Translations under genes and position numbers: made by a program | Shown: positions 1 through 9,468 of the stretch, one piece after another | Numbering within the stretch: position 1 is the first letter of the stretch | Layout: every line of letters starts with the position of its first letter | Notes under the pieces: model-generated | What the model was told of the DNA's origin: nothing | Database searches by the model: none | What the model saw: only the letters and a program-made list of their open reading frames with translations | Assembly (NCBI RefSeq): GCF_900167135.1 | Contig: NZ_FUWZ01000006.1 | Span: 124,001-188,000 of the forward strand | From: Chitinophaga eiseniae | GTDB taxonomy: Bacteria; Bacteroidota; Bacteroidia; Chitinophagales; Chitinophagaceae | Length of the DNA: 64,000 nt | Direction of reading: 5' to 3'

Positions 1-1
1 A

Positions 2-3000
2 ATGAAACTGGTATCCTTTATTATTCTGATTACCTCTTTGCATATAACAGGCCGCGTATTTGGTCAAAGTGAGCGGATATCGGTGAAAGCAGATCAAATG
101 CCGCTGACACGCCTGTTAAAATTGATGGAGAAAAAAAGTAGTTATCGTTTCGTATACCGCAACGATCTGATACCCGCACATGTCCGGGTTACTATCGACT
201 TGAAAGAGGAACCAGCAGAGGAAGCCCTCCGGCAGATATTGCAGGGAACAGGGCTCACTTACAAACCGCTGACCAATGGCCTTATTGCCATCGTACCCGG
301 TACGCAGGCAGCTATCCCGGATATCGTCGTCAGCGGTCAGGTGACTGATAATACCGGTCACCCGCTGCCAGGGGTAAGCATCCGGATTGCCGGCGTCAAT
401 AAAGGCGCAACCACCGGTACTGACGGGCAGTTCCGGATGATGGCCCCTCCAACGGGAACACTGGTTTGCTCTTTTATCGGTTATGAAGAACAGAAAATAG
501 CGATCGGTCACAGATCGATGTTGAATATCGTCCTGAAGGACGACGCCAGGGGACTGAACGAAGTAGTGGTAGTGGCTTATGGCGTTCAAACAAAAGGTTC
601 TTTGACAGGTTCAGCTGTTATGGTTAATTCGGCCTTGTACGACAAAGCCCCCCGTAGCAGCTTCCAGGAAAGTTTACAGGGAAATGTCCCGGGACTTCAA
701 TCCTTGAATGGTTCCGGTCAGCCCGGATCGGTGCCCAGCATCCGTATCCGTGGCATAGGCTCTATCACTGCCGGCAGCACCCCGCTATACGTAGTGGATG
801 GTGTACCGGTAGTGACAGACGACCTCACCGACTTTAATGTGAATTCATTAGCCGGTATCAACAGCGCTGATATCGCGTCCATCTCTGTGCTCAAAGACGC
901 TGCGGCAGCTTCTATATACGGCTCCCGCGCCGCCAACGGCGTGATCCTCATCACCACCAAAACCGGCAGTCCGGGACGCACGCGGATCAGCCTCAGCGCA
1001 CAACAGGGCGTGAACACCCTGACCATCCCCAAAAGCAACTATCCGCTCAATAACCGTGAGATGATGGAACTGCTGCGGGAAGGTTGGTACAACAAAAACG
1101 ATGGTACCGGGGAAGCCGGTTTTATACGGGAACTACAGGCCCGTGGCATCGACAGCACCGTCAATACCGACTGGATAAAGTTATTGACCCGCTCCGGCAG
1201 CTACACGCAGGCCAATCTCTCTGCTGCCGGCGGTACAGACAAAACCCGGTTTTATGTGTCCGGCGGTTTTTATGATTCCAAATCCGCACTCCGCGGGGTC
1301 GACTACCAGCGGATGACCGGCAAACTCAATCTGAGCAATCAGGCCACCAGCAGGTTCTCTTTTAATGTCAACCTGTCGCTGGTATACCAGAAAGCCAATG
1401 CAGTAGGGGATGTGGGACTACTGGCCAACCCGGTCCGCTCACTCGCCCGCATGCAGCCCTGGCTGAAAGTGTACAACCCGGACGGCTCGTACGATTTTAG
1501 CTACAACAATAGTTTCAACCCGATCGCGGTACTCACGGAGGTGACCCGGAGCGGTTCCATCTACGGACTGCTGGCCGGCGCAGGCGCTAAATATAATATC
1601 ACCAGCGACCTGTCTCTTGAGTCCAAGATCAGCCTTGATCTGAACTATGCCCGTAGCCACTCTTTCTATCCGCCCGCTTTTGGCGACGGCAGAAATACCA
1701 ATGGCAGGGCTTATGTCAACAATAATCTGTGGAACAACTGGGTATCCACCAGTATTCTGCGGTACCAGCACCGCTGGGGCCAACACGGCCTGAACACCTT
1801 TGCAGGATTTGAAGCGCAAAGCACCGGTAATACCGGCAACACCGCTTCGGCCACCAACTTCCTGCCCGGTAAAAGCGAACTTGCTGATGCCTCCAAGCCC
1901 GAATCCATTAGTTCGGTCAACGTCGCCAATTCTCTGACAGGCGTATTCCTCAACACCGGATATGACTATCAGCAAAAATATTATCTCTCCGGCTCCATCA
2001 GACGGGATGCATCTTCCCGGTTTGGCGCGCAGAAACGCGGTGCCAATTTCTGGTCCGTCGGCATCGCCTGGAATATCTATAAAGAAAGCTTCATGCATGA
2101 TATTCCCGGCATCAACGAATTAAAGTTACGTGCTAGCTACGGCAGCAACGGAAACCAGGCTATTGATAATTACGCCTCTTTGTCGCTGTACAATCCGGCT
2201 AATGATTATGAGGGAAAACCGGGGTATGTGTTAGGACAATACCCCAATCCCTATCTTACATGGGAGCAGAACAAACCCTTCAATGCCGGCGTTGATTTCG
2301 CGGTATTAAAAAATCGTATATCCGGTACCGTTGAATATTATAACCGGGTTACCTCCCGACTGCTGCTGAACGTACCAGTATCTTCCACCAACGGGATCAC
2401 CACGGTATTCCGTAACAACGGCGAGATGCGTAACAGCGGATGGGAAGTGACGCTCACCACGCGAAATATACTGCCGGACAATCCGGAATCATTTTCATGG
2501 CGCACGGACTTTAACTTCTCTACCTTAAAGAATACCATCACCCGGCTGGACAACCCGATGACCAGCATCTATAAAAGGGAAGTCGGCGGTGATTTTTATC
2601 AGTTCTACCTGGTGGGTTACGCCGGCGCAGACCCGCAGACAGGCGAGGCGCTCTGGTATACCAATGCCACTAAAACGGCTACCACGAAGGTATATGGTGA
2701 GGCGCAACGTTTTAACCAGGGAAGCGCCCTTCCTAAATTCTACGGAGGACTTACCAACTACTTTGCCTATAAAGGTTTTGAACTTAGCTTTCAGTTCTTT
2801 TATAACTGGGGTAACCTGGTGTACGACAACTGGGGCTCTTTTACAGAATCGGATGGCAGCGGCGGTTTTGGCGCTACCTCCAAACTCTCGCGGCGGATCT
2901 ACGAACACCGCTGGCAGCAACCGGGAGACGTGACCAACATCCCGAAAGTCGTCTATGGCGGTACACAGACAGGCCTTAGCAACCAGGCGTCTTCCCGTTT

Positions 3001-3241
3001 CCTCTACGATGGCAGCTTTATCCGCCTGAGAGACCTGCTACTGGCCTACAACCTGCCGAAAGGATGGTTGTCCAAAGCGAGACTGAGCGAAGCACGCATA
3101 TACTTCAGGGGAAATAATCTATGGACTTTCGTAAAAGACGGACAGCTGACCATGGACCCGGAAGTTCCCGTCACTGGTGACTACGATCAGCGGCCACCGA
3201 TTTTTAAAACCTTTCTCGTTGGAGTAGACGTTAACTTTTAA
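2..3241 (+). CDS. SusC/RagA-family TonB-dependent outer-membrane transporter with STN domain
   Basis: This is an outer-membrane, TonB-driven importer of oligosaccharides or similar nutrients, working with the SusD lipoprotein encoded next. The 1079 residues show a hydrophobic signal sequence (about 1-22, ending in FGQ), an STN domain (about 25-95), a carboxypeptidase-regulatory-like beta domain (about 108-180), a plug that begins near LNEVVVVAYG and includes SRAANGVILITTK, and a long beta-barrel ending in an aromatic residue (DVNF). STN-bearing SusC proteins are typically linked to a FecR anti-sigma/ECF sigma pair; none is adjacent here. The visible ATG is at base 2, and related proteins often start 10-20 codons upstream of such an MKL, so the true start may lie outside the window. 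The substrate cannot be read from the sequence. Confidence 0.95.
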   Translation: MKLVSFIILITSLHITGRVFGQSERISVKADQMPLTRLLKLMEKKSSYRFVYRNDLIPAHVRVTIDLKEEPAEEALRQILQGTGLTYKPLTNGLIAIVPGTQAAIPDIVVSGQVTDNTGHPLPGVSIRIAGVNKGATTGTDGQFRMMAPPTGTLVCSFIGYEEQKIAIGHRSMLNIVLKDDARGLNEVVVVAYGVQTKGSLTGSAVMVNSALYDKAPRSSFQESLQGNVPGLQSLNGSGQPGSVPSIRIRGIGSITAGSTPLYVVDGVPVVTDDLTDFNVNSLAGINSADIASISVLKDAAAASIYGSRAANGVILITTKTGSPGRTRISLSAQQGVNTLTIPKSNYPLNNREMMELLREGWYNKNDGTGEAGFIRELQARGIDSTVNTDWIKLLTRSGSYTQANLSAAGGTDKTRFYVSGGFYDSKSALRGVDYQRMTGKLNLSNQATSRFSFNVNLSLVYQKANAVGDVGLLANPVRSLARMQPWLKVYNPDGSYDFSYNNSFNPIAVLTEVTRSGSIYGLLAGAGAKYNITSDLSLESKISLDLNYARSHSFYPPAFGDGRNTNGRAYVNNNLWNNWVSTSILRYQHRWGQHGLNTFAGFEAQSTGNTGNTASATNFLPGKSELADASKPESISSVNVANSLTGVFLNTGYDYQQKYYLSGSIRRDASSRFGAQKRGANFWSVGIAWNIYKESFMHDIPGINELKLRASYGSNGNQAIDNYASLSLYNPANDYEGKPGYVLGQYPNPYLTWEQNKPFNAGVDFAVLKNRISGTVEYYNRVTSRLLLNVPVSSTNGITTVFRNNGEMRNSGWEVTLTTRNILPDNPESFSWRTDFNFSTLKNTITRLDNPMTSIYKREVGGDFYQFYLVGYAGADPQTGEALWYTNATKTATTKVYGEAQRFNQGSALPKFYGGLTNYFAYKGFELSFQFFYNWGNLVYDNWGSFTESDGSGGFGATSKLSRRIYEHRWQQPGDVTNIPKVVYGGTQTGLSNQASSRFLYDGSFIRLRDLLLAYNLPKGWLSKARLSEARIYFRGNNLWTFVKDGQLTMDPEVPVTGDYDQRPPIFKTFLVGVDVNF

Positions 3242-3246
3242 CACGC

Positions 3247-4692
3247 ATGTTGCAACGATATAAACATATTGCCTGGGTTTTGGTTACTGCACTGGTTACC
3301 GGTTGCAGTAAGGATTTCCTCCACCAGGACCCTGCGGCAGCAACGGAAACACGCCATGCTATTAAAGATCTGGCAGGCCTTCGCGCCGCCATTAACGGGG
3401 TGTATTCACTGATGCAAAATGAAAACTATTACGGACGTACCATGTTACTGTTGCCCGACCTGCGGGGAGACAATGAATACATCAGTGTGCTCAACAGTAA
3501 CAGGTACCGTAATCTGGACCAGTACATTGTGACGGCAAATGATACGTACATCACGGATACCTGGAACCAGTTGTACGCCGTGGTAGCCAATGCCAACATG
3601 GTCATACAGAAAGGACCGGCCGTAGCGCTGGCGCCTTCTGTAGCCGACAGTACGGAAGCGATGCAGATCGTAGCTGAAGCCTACGCCGTGCGCGGGCTCG
3701 TGTTCTTCGACATCGCCCGGTTGTACGCCCAGGCCTACAATTACACACCCGATGCGTCGCATATGGGCATACCGCTGGCCATCTTCACAGACATAGAGGA
3801 GGTGCAGTCCCCATCCCGCAGCAGTGTAAAAGACACCTATGCGCAGATCATCCGGGACCTCCGCCAGTCCATCCGCCTGTTTAGCGACAGCAGAAGCACC
3901 GCTTTCAGTTCCGGACGGATCAATGCCTACAGCGTCAAAGCCCTGCTGGCCAGAGTGTTGCTTTATAAAGGCGACTGGGAAGGGGCGGAAATTACCGCCG
4001 GTCAGGTAATCAGCAGCGGTAAATACGAACTGCTGCCGACAGACAAGGCCGTGAGCGATTTTAACCAGGCGGGTAACAGCGAAACGATCTTTGAAGTGAT
4101 CAACACATCGGTAGACAACCGCAGCACAGACGCATTGAGTGCCATGTTCAACCAAACGGCCTATGGAGACGTGCTGGCGACCGATGATTTACGGAACGTA
4201 TACAACGAGAAAGATGTCCGGCTCGGATTTATCAAACGCGATAAAAGGGCAGGCAATGGGGGAGAGAATCCTGCCAATATCATCACGAAGTATAAAGACG
4301 TCACCACTTTTGCGGAAAGCATCAAGGTGATGCGGCTCGCAGAGCTGTACCTGATCCGGGCAGAAGCCCTTGGCCGTCTGGGCAGGGAGGGAGATGCACG
4401 GCAGGCGCTCAACAGCATTGTATTACGGGCTAATCCGGGCACAGCGCCGGTAACCGCCAGCGGAAAAGCGCTGCTGGATGCCATCGCCCTGGAAAGGCGC
4501 AAAGAGCTTGCCTTTGAAGGCCACCGGCTTTTTGACCTTGCCCGCACCGGGACACCCTTTGTAAAATTCCTGGCTAGTGACAGAACCATCTCCGTGGCTT
4601 TGCCCGGTCCGAAAATAATCTTACCCATCCCTCAAAGGGAGCTGGATGCCAATCCGAATATACGCCACCAGCAAAACGAAGGATACAACTAA
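3247..4692 (+). CDS. SusD/RagB-family nutrient-binding outer-membrane lipoprotein
   Basis: SusD-family lipoproteins sit on the cell surface as a lid over the SusC barrel and bind the substrate. The 481-residue product has a lipoprotein signal with lipobox LVTGC (Cys20), a TPR-like helical core with typical features (RGLVFFDIARLYAQAYNY, and the C-terminal LAELYLIRAEALGRLG and RRKELAFEGHRLFDLART), and ends near ILPIPQRELDANPNI, as usual for RagB/SusD. Length is normal for the family. It starts 5 bp after susC and is clearly co-transcribed; a strong terminator follows at 4750, so the pair is its own transcription unit with no hydrolase attached inside the window. Confidence 0.95.
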   Translation: MLQRYKHIAWVLVTALVTGCSKDFLHQDPAAATETRHAIKDLAGLRAAINGVYSLMQNENYYGRTMLLLPDLRGDNEYISVLNSNRYRNLDQYIVTANDTYITDTWNQLYAVVANANMVIQKGPAVALAPSVADSTEAMQIVAEAYAVRGLVFFDIARLYAQAYNYTPDASHMGIPLAIFTDIEEVQSPSRSSVKDTYAQIIRDLRQSIRLFSDSRSTAFSSGRINAYSVKALLARVLLYKGDWEGAEITAGQVISSGKYELLPTDKAVSDFNQAGNSETIFEVINTSVDNRSTDALSAMFNQTAYGDVLATDDLRNVYNEKDVRLGFIKRDKRAGNGGENPANIITKYKDVTTFAESIKVMRLAELYLIRAEALGRLGREGDARQALNSIVLRANPGTAPVTASGKALLDAIALERRKELAFEGHRLFDLARTGTPFVKFLASDRTISVALPGPKIILPIPQRELDANPNIRHQQNEGYN

Positions 4693-4749
4693 TCTAAACC
4701 GCCTTTGTTGACAATTGGTTTTTGCAAGCTGGTTGGTTTTTGCTTGTAG

Positions 4750-4779
4750 GGTCCCGGTTACACACCGGGACCTTTTTTT
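4750..4779 (+). terminator. Rho-independent terminator after susCD
   Basis: A 9-bp perfect stem GGTCCCGGT/ACCGGGACC with a 5-nt loop is followed by seven T. It lies 58 bp after the susD stop and closes the susC-susD unit. Confidence 0.9.
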
Positions 4780-4829
4780 ATTTATTCACCGTTCAACCAA
4801 TAAACGTTTCCTCCGCATAAATTTATTCC

Positions 4830-4837
4830 TATTTTTG
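4830..4837 (+). promoter_or_regulatory. Candidate Bacteroidota -7 promoter element (TATTTTTG)
   Basis: TATTTTTG matches the phylum's TAnnTTTG -7 consensus and lies 26 bp before the ATG of the PIG-L gene, downstream of the susD terminator. The -33 element is weak (GTTT around 4805). Spacing to the gene supports a promoter here. Confidence 0.55.
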
Positions 4838-4863
4838 GCGACCTGTAAATCACGTTTGACTAC

Positions 4864-7347
4864 ATGTTTCTAAAAATCCGCACCGCACTGGCTTTACTGA
4901 TCGCGCTGACAGCCGGCGTCCCTTCCATGGCGCAGCCGTCGCCTGTCTGGAATGCAGCCGACATTAAGCTTCAACTCAAAAAGCTGGACACGCTGGGCAG
5001 CGTGTTGTACCTGGCAGCCCATCCTGATGATGAAAACACCCGTTTGCTGGCCTACCTGGCCAAAGAAAAACTGTACCGTACCGGTTACCTGTCACTCACC
5101 CGCGGTGATGGCGGCCAGAACCTGGTAGGTAATGAACAGTCCGAGCTGCTGGGCCTTATCCGCACGCAGGAGCTGCTGGCTGCCCGTCGTACTGACGGGG
5201 CCGAACAGTTTTTCACCCGGGCGCAGGATTTCGGCTTCTCCAAAAATCCTGCTGAAACCTTCACCATCTGGGACAGGAAAAAAATCCTCGGCGACGTAGT
5301 ATGGATGATCCGCAAATTCCGGCCGGATGTGATCATCTGCCGCTTTCCGGCCGACAGCCGCGCCGGCCACGGGCATCACACCGCCTCCGCCATGCTGGCC
5401 GCTGAAGCCTTCGCCGCCGCCGCAGATCCCAAACAATACCCTGAGCAACTCCAATACGTAAAACCCTGGAAGACGACACGGCTGTTGTGGAACACTTTCA
5501 ATTTCGGTTCCGCCAACACCATTTCGGATGACCAGTTCAAAATAGACGTGGGCGCCTATAACTACCTGTTGGGTAAAGGTTACGGCGAAATTGCCGCAGA
5601 AAGCCGCTCCCAGCATAAGAGCCAGGGCTTTGGCGTACCCGCCGGCAGAGGCTCCAGTATGGAGTATTTCATGACTATCAAGGGAGACGCCCCCCGGCAG
5701 CAGCTGCTCGACGGCGTTAATACATCCTGGTCCCGCATTACCGGCGGTGAAGCCATCGGCACTATGGTAGACAAGGCCATCCGCGATTACAATATGGAAG
5801 ATCCGGCTGCCTCCGTGCCGGCGCTGCTCAGCATCCGCAAAGCCATCCAGGCGCTGCCGGAAGGCTACTGGCGCAACCTGAAACTGAAAGAGACCGAACA
5901 ATTGATATACGCCTGCGCAGGGCTGTGGGCAGAAGCCTACAGTACTACGCCCACCGTAGTGCCGGGATACAATATGGAAGCCACCGTACAGCTGATCAAC
6001 CGCGGACATTTCCCCGTACAGCTCCGTAAGGTGGACTTGCCTGGTAAACCGGACGCTGCCGGTGCCAGAGAGCTGTCCTACAACAAATTCAACAGCATCT
6101 CCCAGTCGCTGACCGTGCCTGCCGATACAAAAATCTCACAACCTTACTGGCTGGCAGAAGCCCATCCCCTGGGTACTTATGCAATCCCTGATCCGCTGCA
6201 GGTGGGCAACCCGGAAAATACGCCTCCGCTGACGGCACGAATTTACCTGCAAATAGGCGGACAGGAATTCCTGATAGAACGTCCCCTGCAGTATAAATAC
6301 ACCGATCCGGTAAAAGGGGAGCTGTATGAACCGCTGGTGATAACTCCTCCGGTGGTGGCCAACCTGAACAACCAGGTATATATCTTCACCAACAACCAAC
6401 CGCAAACGGTACCGGTGAAACTCGCCGCTTCTGCCGACGGCGTTACCGGCAATGTTCGGCTGCGGCTGCCTGCCGGCTTCGCCGTGAAAGAAGGTAACCA
6501 GGCCTTCCGGATGGAGAAGAAAGGCGACGAGCAGGAATTACGCTTTACCATTCATCCCGTTGCTGCTACTGCTGCCAATCACGTAGATACGTTCACGGTA
6601 GTGGTCAGCTGTAACGGTAAGGAATATACGCAGAGCATCCGGCATATCCGTTATGATCATATTCCATTGATCACGCTGTTCCCCGAGGCTTCCGCCAGAC
6701 TGGTGACAGTAGACCTGAAACACAATGGCAACAAACTGGGATATATTCCCGGCGCCGGTGATATGGTGGCGGCTTCCCTACGCCAGGTAGGCTATGACGT
6801 AACAGAGCTGGGCGAAAAGGAAATCATGGGCAACCAGCTGTCGCAATACGATGCTGTTATCGTAGGGGTGAGGGCCTATAATACCAATCCCCGCATGAAA
6901 TACTGGCAAAGCCAGCTGATGGACTATGTTCACAAAGGCGGCACCCTGCTGGTACAGTATAATGTGAACAATCCGCTGGTGACGACAAACCTGGGGCCGT
7001 TTCCGTTTAGTCTTTCCCGTGACCGCGTGACAGACGAAAATGCAGCGGTGACCTTCCTTCGTCCCGACAACGCGGTGATGCATTACCCCAATGAGATCAC
7101 CAGCGCGGATTTCAGCGGTTGGGTGCAGGAAAGAGGTTTATATTTCCCTGCAAACATTGACAAAGCATACGAGAAATTATTTGCGATGAACGATAAAGGC
7201 GAATCACCAATGGAGGGTTCCACTATTGTGGCGCAGTACGGCAAAGGCAGGTATGTATATACCGGGCTGGCGTTTTTCCGCGAGCTTCCCGCTGGTGTGC
7301 CGGGCGCTTACCGTTTGTTCGTGAACCTGATTTCCGCGAAACATTAA
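4864..7347 (+). CDS. PIG-L/LmbE-family deacetylase, large two-part form
   Basis: PIG-L enzymes are zinc-dependent deacetylases of N-acetylglucosamine-containing compounds. The 827-residue protein has a signal peptide (cleavage after SMAQ), the metal-binding motif AHPDDE at 52-57 and the second His cluster GHGHHTAS near 170, both expected for an active site. The middle is beta-rich, and the C-terminal part (about 620-827; GYDVTELGEKEI, YDAVIVGVRAYNTN) resembles a class-I glutamine amidotransferase/ThuA-like fold; this long form is common in Bacteroidota. Export to the periplasm is inferred from the signal. Two small membrane ORFs and a sodium:solute symporter follow within a few bases to about 30 bp, suggesting that the liberated product is taken up by the symporter. 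The substrate is unknown. Confidence 0.9.
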   Translation: MFLKIRTALALLIALTAGVPSMAQPSPVWNAADIKLQLKKLDTLGSVLYLAAHPDDENTRLLAYLAKEKLYRTGYLSLTRGDGGQNLVGNEQSELLGLIRTQELLAARRTDGAEQFFTRAQDFGFSKNPAETFTIWDRKKILGDVVWMIRKFRPDVIICRFPADSRAGHGHHTASAMLAAEAFAAAADPKQYPEQLQYVKPWKTTRLLWNTFNFGSANTISDDQFKIDVGAYNYLLGKGYGEIAAESRSQHKSQGFGVPAGRGSSMEYFMTIKGDAPRQQLLDGVNTSWSRITGGEAIGTMVDKAIRDYNMEDPAASVPALLSIRKAIQALPEGYWRNLKLKETEQLIYACAGLWAEAYSTTPTVVPGYNMEATVQLINRGHFPVQLRKVDLPGKPDAAGARELSYNKFNSISQSLTVPADTKISQPYWLAEAHPLGTYAIPDPLQVGNPENTPPLTARIYLQIGGQEFLIERPLQYKYTDPVKGELYEPLVITPPVVANLNNQVYIFTNNQPQTVPVKLAASADGVTGNVRLRLPAGFAVKEGNQAFRMEKKGDEQELRFTIHPVAATAANHVDTFTVVVSCNGKEYTQSIRHIRYDHIPLITLFPEASARLVTVDLKHNGNKLGYIPGAGDMVAASLRQVGYDVTELGEKEIMGNQLSQYDAVIVGVRAYNTNPRMKYWQSQLMDYVHKGGTLLVQYNVNNPLVTTNLGPFPFSLSRDRVTDENAAVTFLRPDNAVMHYPNEITSADFSGWVQERGLYFPANIDKAYEKLFAMNDKGESPMEGSTIVAQYGKGRYVYTGLAFFRELPAGVPGAYRLFVNLISAKH

Positions 7348-7352
7348 AACCA

Positions 7353-7526
7353 ATGGCTGAAAAACACGAACAGAACCGCCCCCGGATGAGAATAGCAGCG
7401 ATCCTTTGTATTCTGCTGGGGCTGTTCATTGGATTTGGAATAAAAAGAGTCCATGTCGGACTTGTGATTGGCATCGGCCTGGGGCTGCTGACCGGGAGCC
7501 TTTGGTCCAGGAGCTCAGACAAATAA
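7353..7526 (+). CDS. Small two-helix membrane protein, unknown
   Basis: A 57-residue ORF begins 5 bp after the PIG-L stop. It has a basic, polar start (MAEKHEQNRPRMR) followed by two closely spaced hydrophobic helices (about 13-28 and 33-49) with several glycines, and a polar tail WSRSSDK. It is too short to identify by family. Tight packing between the deacetylase and the symporter, in the same direction, is the main support that it is real. Small membrane proteins encoded just before sodium:solute symporters can be accessory subunits, which is an inference for this one. Confidence 0.65.
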   Translation: MAEKHEQNRPRMRIAAILCILLGLFIGFGIKRVHVGLVIGIGLGLLTGSLWSRSSDK

Positions 7527-7554
7527 TCCGGTTTAACATTTTTAAAATTTCCAA

Positions 7555-7683
7555 ATGGCTATAGGTCCGGAAGAAGAGAAACCACCACTGTTTCCCACCT
7601 GGGGTTACTGGTATGTATTGGTGATCGCCTGGCTGGCTTTACTGATCATACTCTTCTATCTATTCACCAAAACATATTCATGA
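7555..7683 (+). CDS. Small single-TM protein coupled to the symporter
   Basis: This 42-residue ORF (MAIGPEEEKPPLFPTWGYWY start, then one hydrophobic helix at about 20-38, and the tail FTKTYS) ends in an ATGA overlap with the following symporter gene, so the two are probably translationally coupled. It has a Pro/Trp/Tyr-rich amphipathic stretch just before the membrane helix. It is not assignable to a named family from sequence alone. The overlap and the conserved-looking layout (PIG-L, 57 aa, 42 aa, symporter) argue that it is a genuine accessory protein of the transporter rather than a chance ORF. Confidence 0.7.
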   Translation: MAIGPEEEKPPLFPTWGYWYVLVIAWLALLIILFYLFTKTYS

Positions 7684-9377
7684 GTTCATTAGACTGGGTG
7701 GTATTGATTGCCACACTCGCTATCATTATATTATATGGGGTCTGGAAGAGCCGGGGGCAGCAGAATATGGAAAGCTACTTCCTTGGCAACCAGTCCATGC
7801 CCTGGTACATTGTACTGTTGTCTATCATTGGCACACAGGCCAGTGCTATTACTTTCATTTCCGCTCCCGGCCAGGCATATACCGACGGGATGCGTTTTGT
7901 ACAGTACTACTTTGGTCTGCCACTGGCCATGGTGGTGCTTTGTATCACTTTTGTCCCGATCTTTCATAAGCTGAAAGTATATACCGCCTACGAGTTCCTG
8001 GAGAAACGTTTTGATCTCAAGACCAGAACGCTGACATCATCCCTGTTCCTGATACAAAGGGGGCTGTCTACGGGTATCAGTATCTGTGCGCCATCTATTA
8101 TCCTTTCTTCGCTGTTGGGATGGAACCTGTACTGGACCAACATGATCATGGGCGGGCTGCTGATCATCTATACCGTGGCGGGTGGTACCCGTGCGGTGGC
8201 TTATACGCAGACCTTGCAACTGGCCATTATCTTCGGCGGTATGTTCCTCGCCGGCTGGATGGTGGTCCACCTGTTGCCGGCGGATATTGGCTTCAAACAG
8301 GCGTTACAGGTGTCCGGTAAAATGGAGAAGCTGAATGTCATCGTGACCAAATTTGACTGGAACGACAAATACAATATCTGGAGCGGGGTGATAGGAGGTT
8401 TTTTCCTGGCCTTGTCGTACTTCGGAACCGACCAGTCGCAGGTGGGGCGTTATCTCACCGCACGGTCTGTAAAAGAAAGCCGTATGGGGTTGCTCATGAA
8501 TGGACTGGTGAAGGTGCCGATGCAGTTTCTCATCCTCCTGATTGGCGCTATGGTGTTTGTATTTTACCTGTATTTCCGGGCACCGATATTTTTTAACGAA
8601 GCGCAGCTGGCGCGGGTACGGGGGACGGCACAGGGGCCGGCGCTGGAGCAACTGGAAAGCCGGTACAACCAGCTGGCCACCCGGAAACAGCAGCAGGTAA
8701 AAGAGCTGGCGACGGCGCTGGAACAGGAAGATGCTGCAGCAGCGGCAACGGCCAAAAAAGCACTGCAGCAGACCGATGACCAGGCGCAGGCCGTGAGATC
8801 GGCGGCGCTGTCGCTGATGAAAGAAGCCGATCCGGCGGCAGATACCAACGATACCAACTACATCTTTCTGCATTTTGTGGTCAATAACCTGCCCAAAGGC
8901 CTGGTGGGACTGCTGATAGCCATTATCTTCCTGGCCGCATGGGGAAGCATTGCGGCGGCCCTCAACTCCCTCGCATCTACCACGGTGATCGATATCTACC
9001 AGCGGTTGTATAACGGTCATGCCTCTCCGGAGCACTACCTGAAGGTGTCCAAATTATGGACGCTGATATGGGGGGTGTTCTGTATTGTGGTAGCGCAGTT
9101 TGCCAGCGGGCTGGGTAGCCTGATTGAAGTGGTGAATGTGCTGGGCTCCTGGTTTTATGGCGTTACGCTGGGCATTTTTATGGTGGCCTTTTACCTGAAG
9201 CGGGTGGGCGGCACTGCTACTTTCTGGGCGGCCATTGCTGCAGAAGCGGTAGTGCTGGCGATGTACGGGGCCGAGAAAGTGTCTTTCCTCTGGCTCAACG
9301 CCATCGGCTGTGTGCTTGTAGTGATATTTGCCCTGATGATACAACCGTTTGTGAAACAAAAAACAATCGCCGGCTAG
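7680..9377 (+). CDS. Sodium:solute symporter (SSS family)
   Basis: The 565-residue inner-membrane protein belongs to the SSS/SLC5 sodium-coupled uptake family: many hydrophobic helices, early GTQASAITFISAPGQAYTDG, the TYTVAGGTRAVAYTQ-type region, and SYFGTDQSQVGRYL, which are hallmarks of the family. Between helices, residues about 300-385 form a long Ala/Gln/Lys-rich, probably coiled-coil insert followed by NDTNYIFLHFVVNNLPKGLVG. The start overlaps the upstream 42-aa ORF by 4 bp (ATGA). The gene ends the PIG-L operon, before a bidirectional terminator at 9405. The substrate is unknown; a sugar, amino sugar or acid is plausible from the deacetylase linkage. Confidence 0.93.
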   Translation: MSSLDWVVLIATLAIIILYGVWKSRGQQNMESYFLGNQSMPWYIVLLSIIGTQASAITFISAPGQAYTDGMRFVQYYFGLPLAMVVLCITFVPIFHKLKVYTAYEFLEKRFDLKTRTLTSSLFLIQRGLSTGISICAPSIILSSLLGWNLYWTNMIMGGLLIIYTVAGGTRAVAYTQTLQLAIIFGGMFLAGWMVVHLLPADIGFKQALQVSGKMEKLNVIVTKFDWNDKYNIWSGVIGGFFLALSYFGTDQSQVGRYLTARSVKESRMGLLMNGLVKVPMQFLILLIGAMVFVFYLYFRAPIFFNEAQLARVRGTAQGPALEQLESRYNQLATRKQQQVKELATALEQEDAAAAATAKKALQQTDDQAQAVRSAALSLMKEADPAADTNDTNYIFLHFVVNNLPKGLVGLLIAIIFLAAWGSIAAALNSLASTTVIDIYQRLYNGHASPEHYLKVSKLWTLIWGVFCIVVAQFASGLGSLIEVVNVLGSWFYGVTLGIFMVAFYLKRVGGTATFWAAIAAEAVVLAMYGAEKVSFLWLNAIGCVLVVIFALMIQPFVKQKTIAG

Positions 9378-9404
9378 GCATTCATCATTCCTGTTATCAG
9401 GCGA

Positions 9405-9439
9405 TAAAAAATGCCCCGGGTTACCCGGGGCATTTTTTA
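9405..9439. terminator. Bidirectional terminator between convergent genes
   Basis: AAAAAATGCCCCGGG, a 3-nt loop and CCCGGGGCATTTTTT form a near-perfect 15-bp stem with A-tract on one side and T-tract on the other. It lies between the symporter (plus) and the DUF2911 gene (minus) and can serve both. Confidence 0.92.
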
Positions 9440-9468
9440 TAAGTCGCATATTGTTAGCCGGATCAAAA

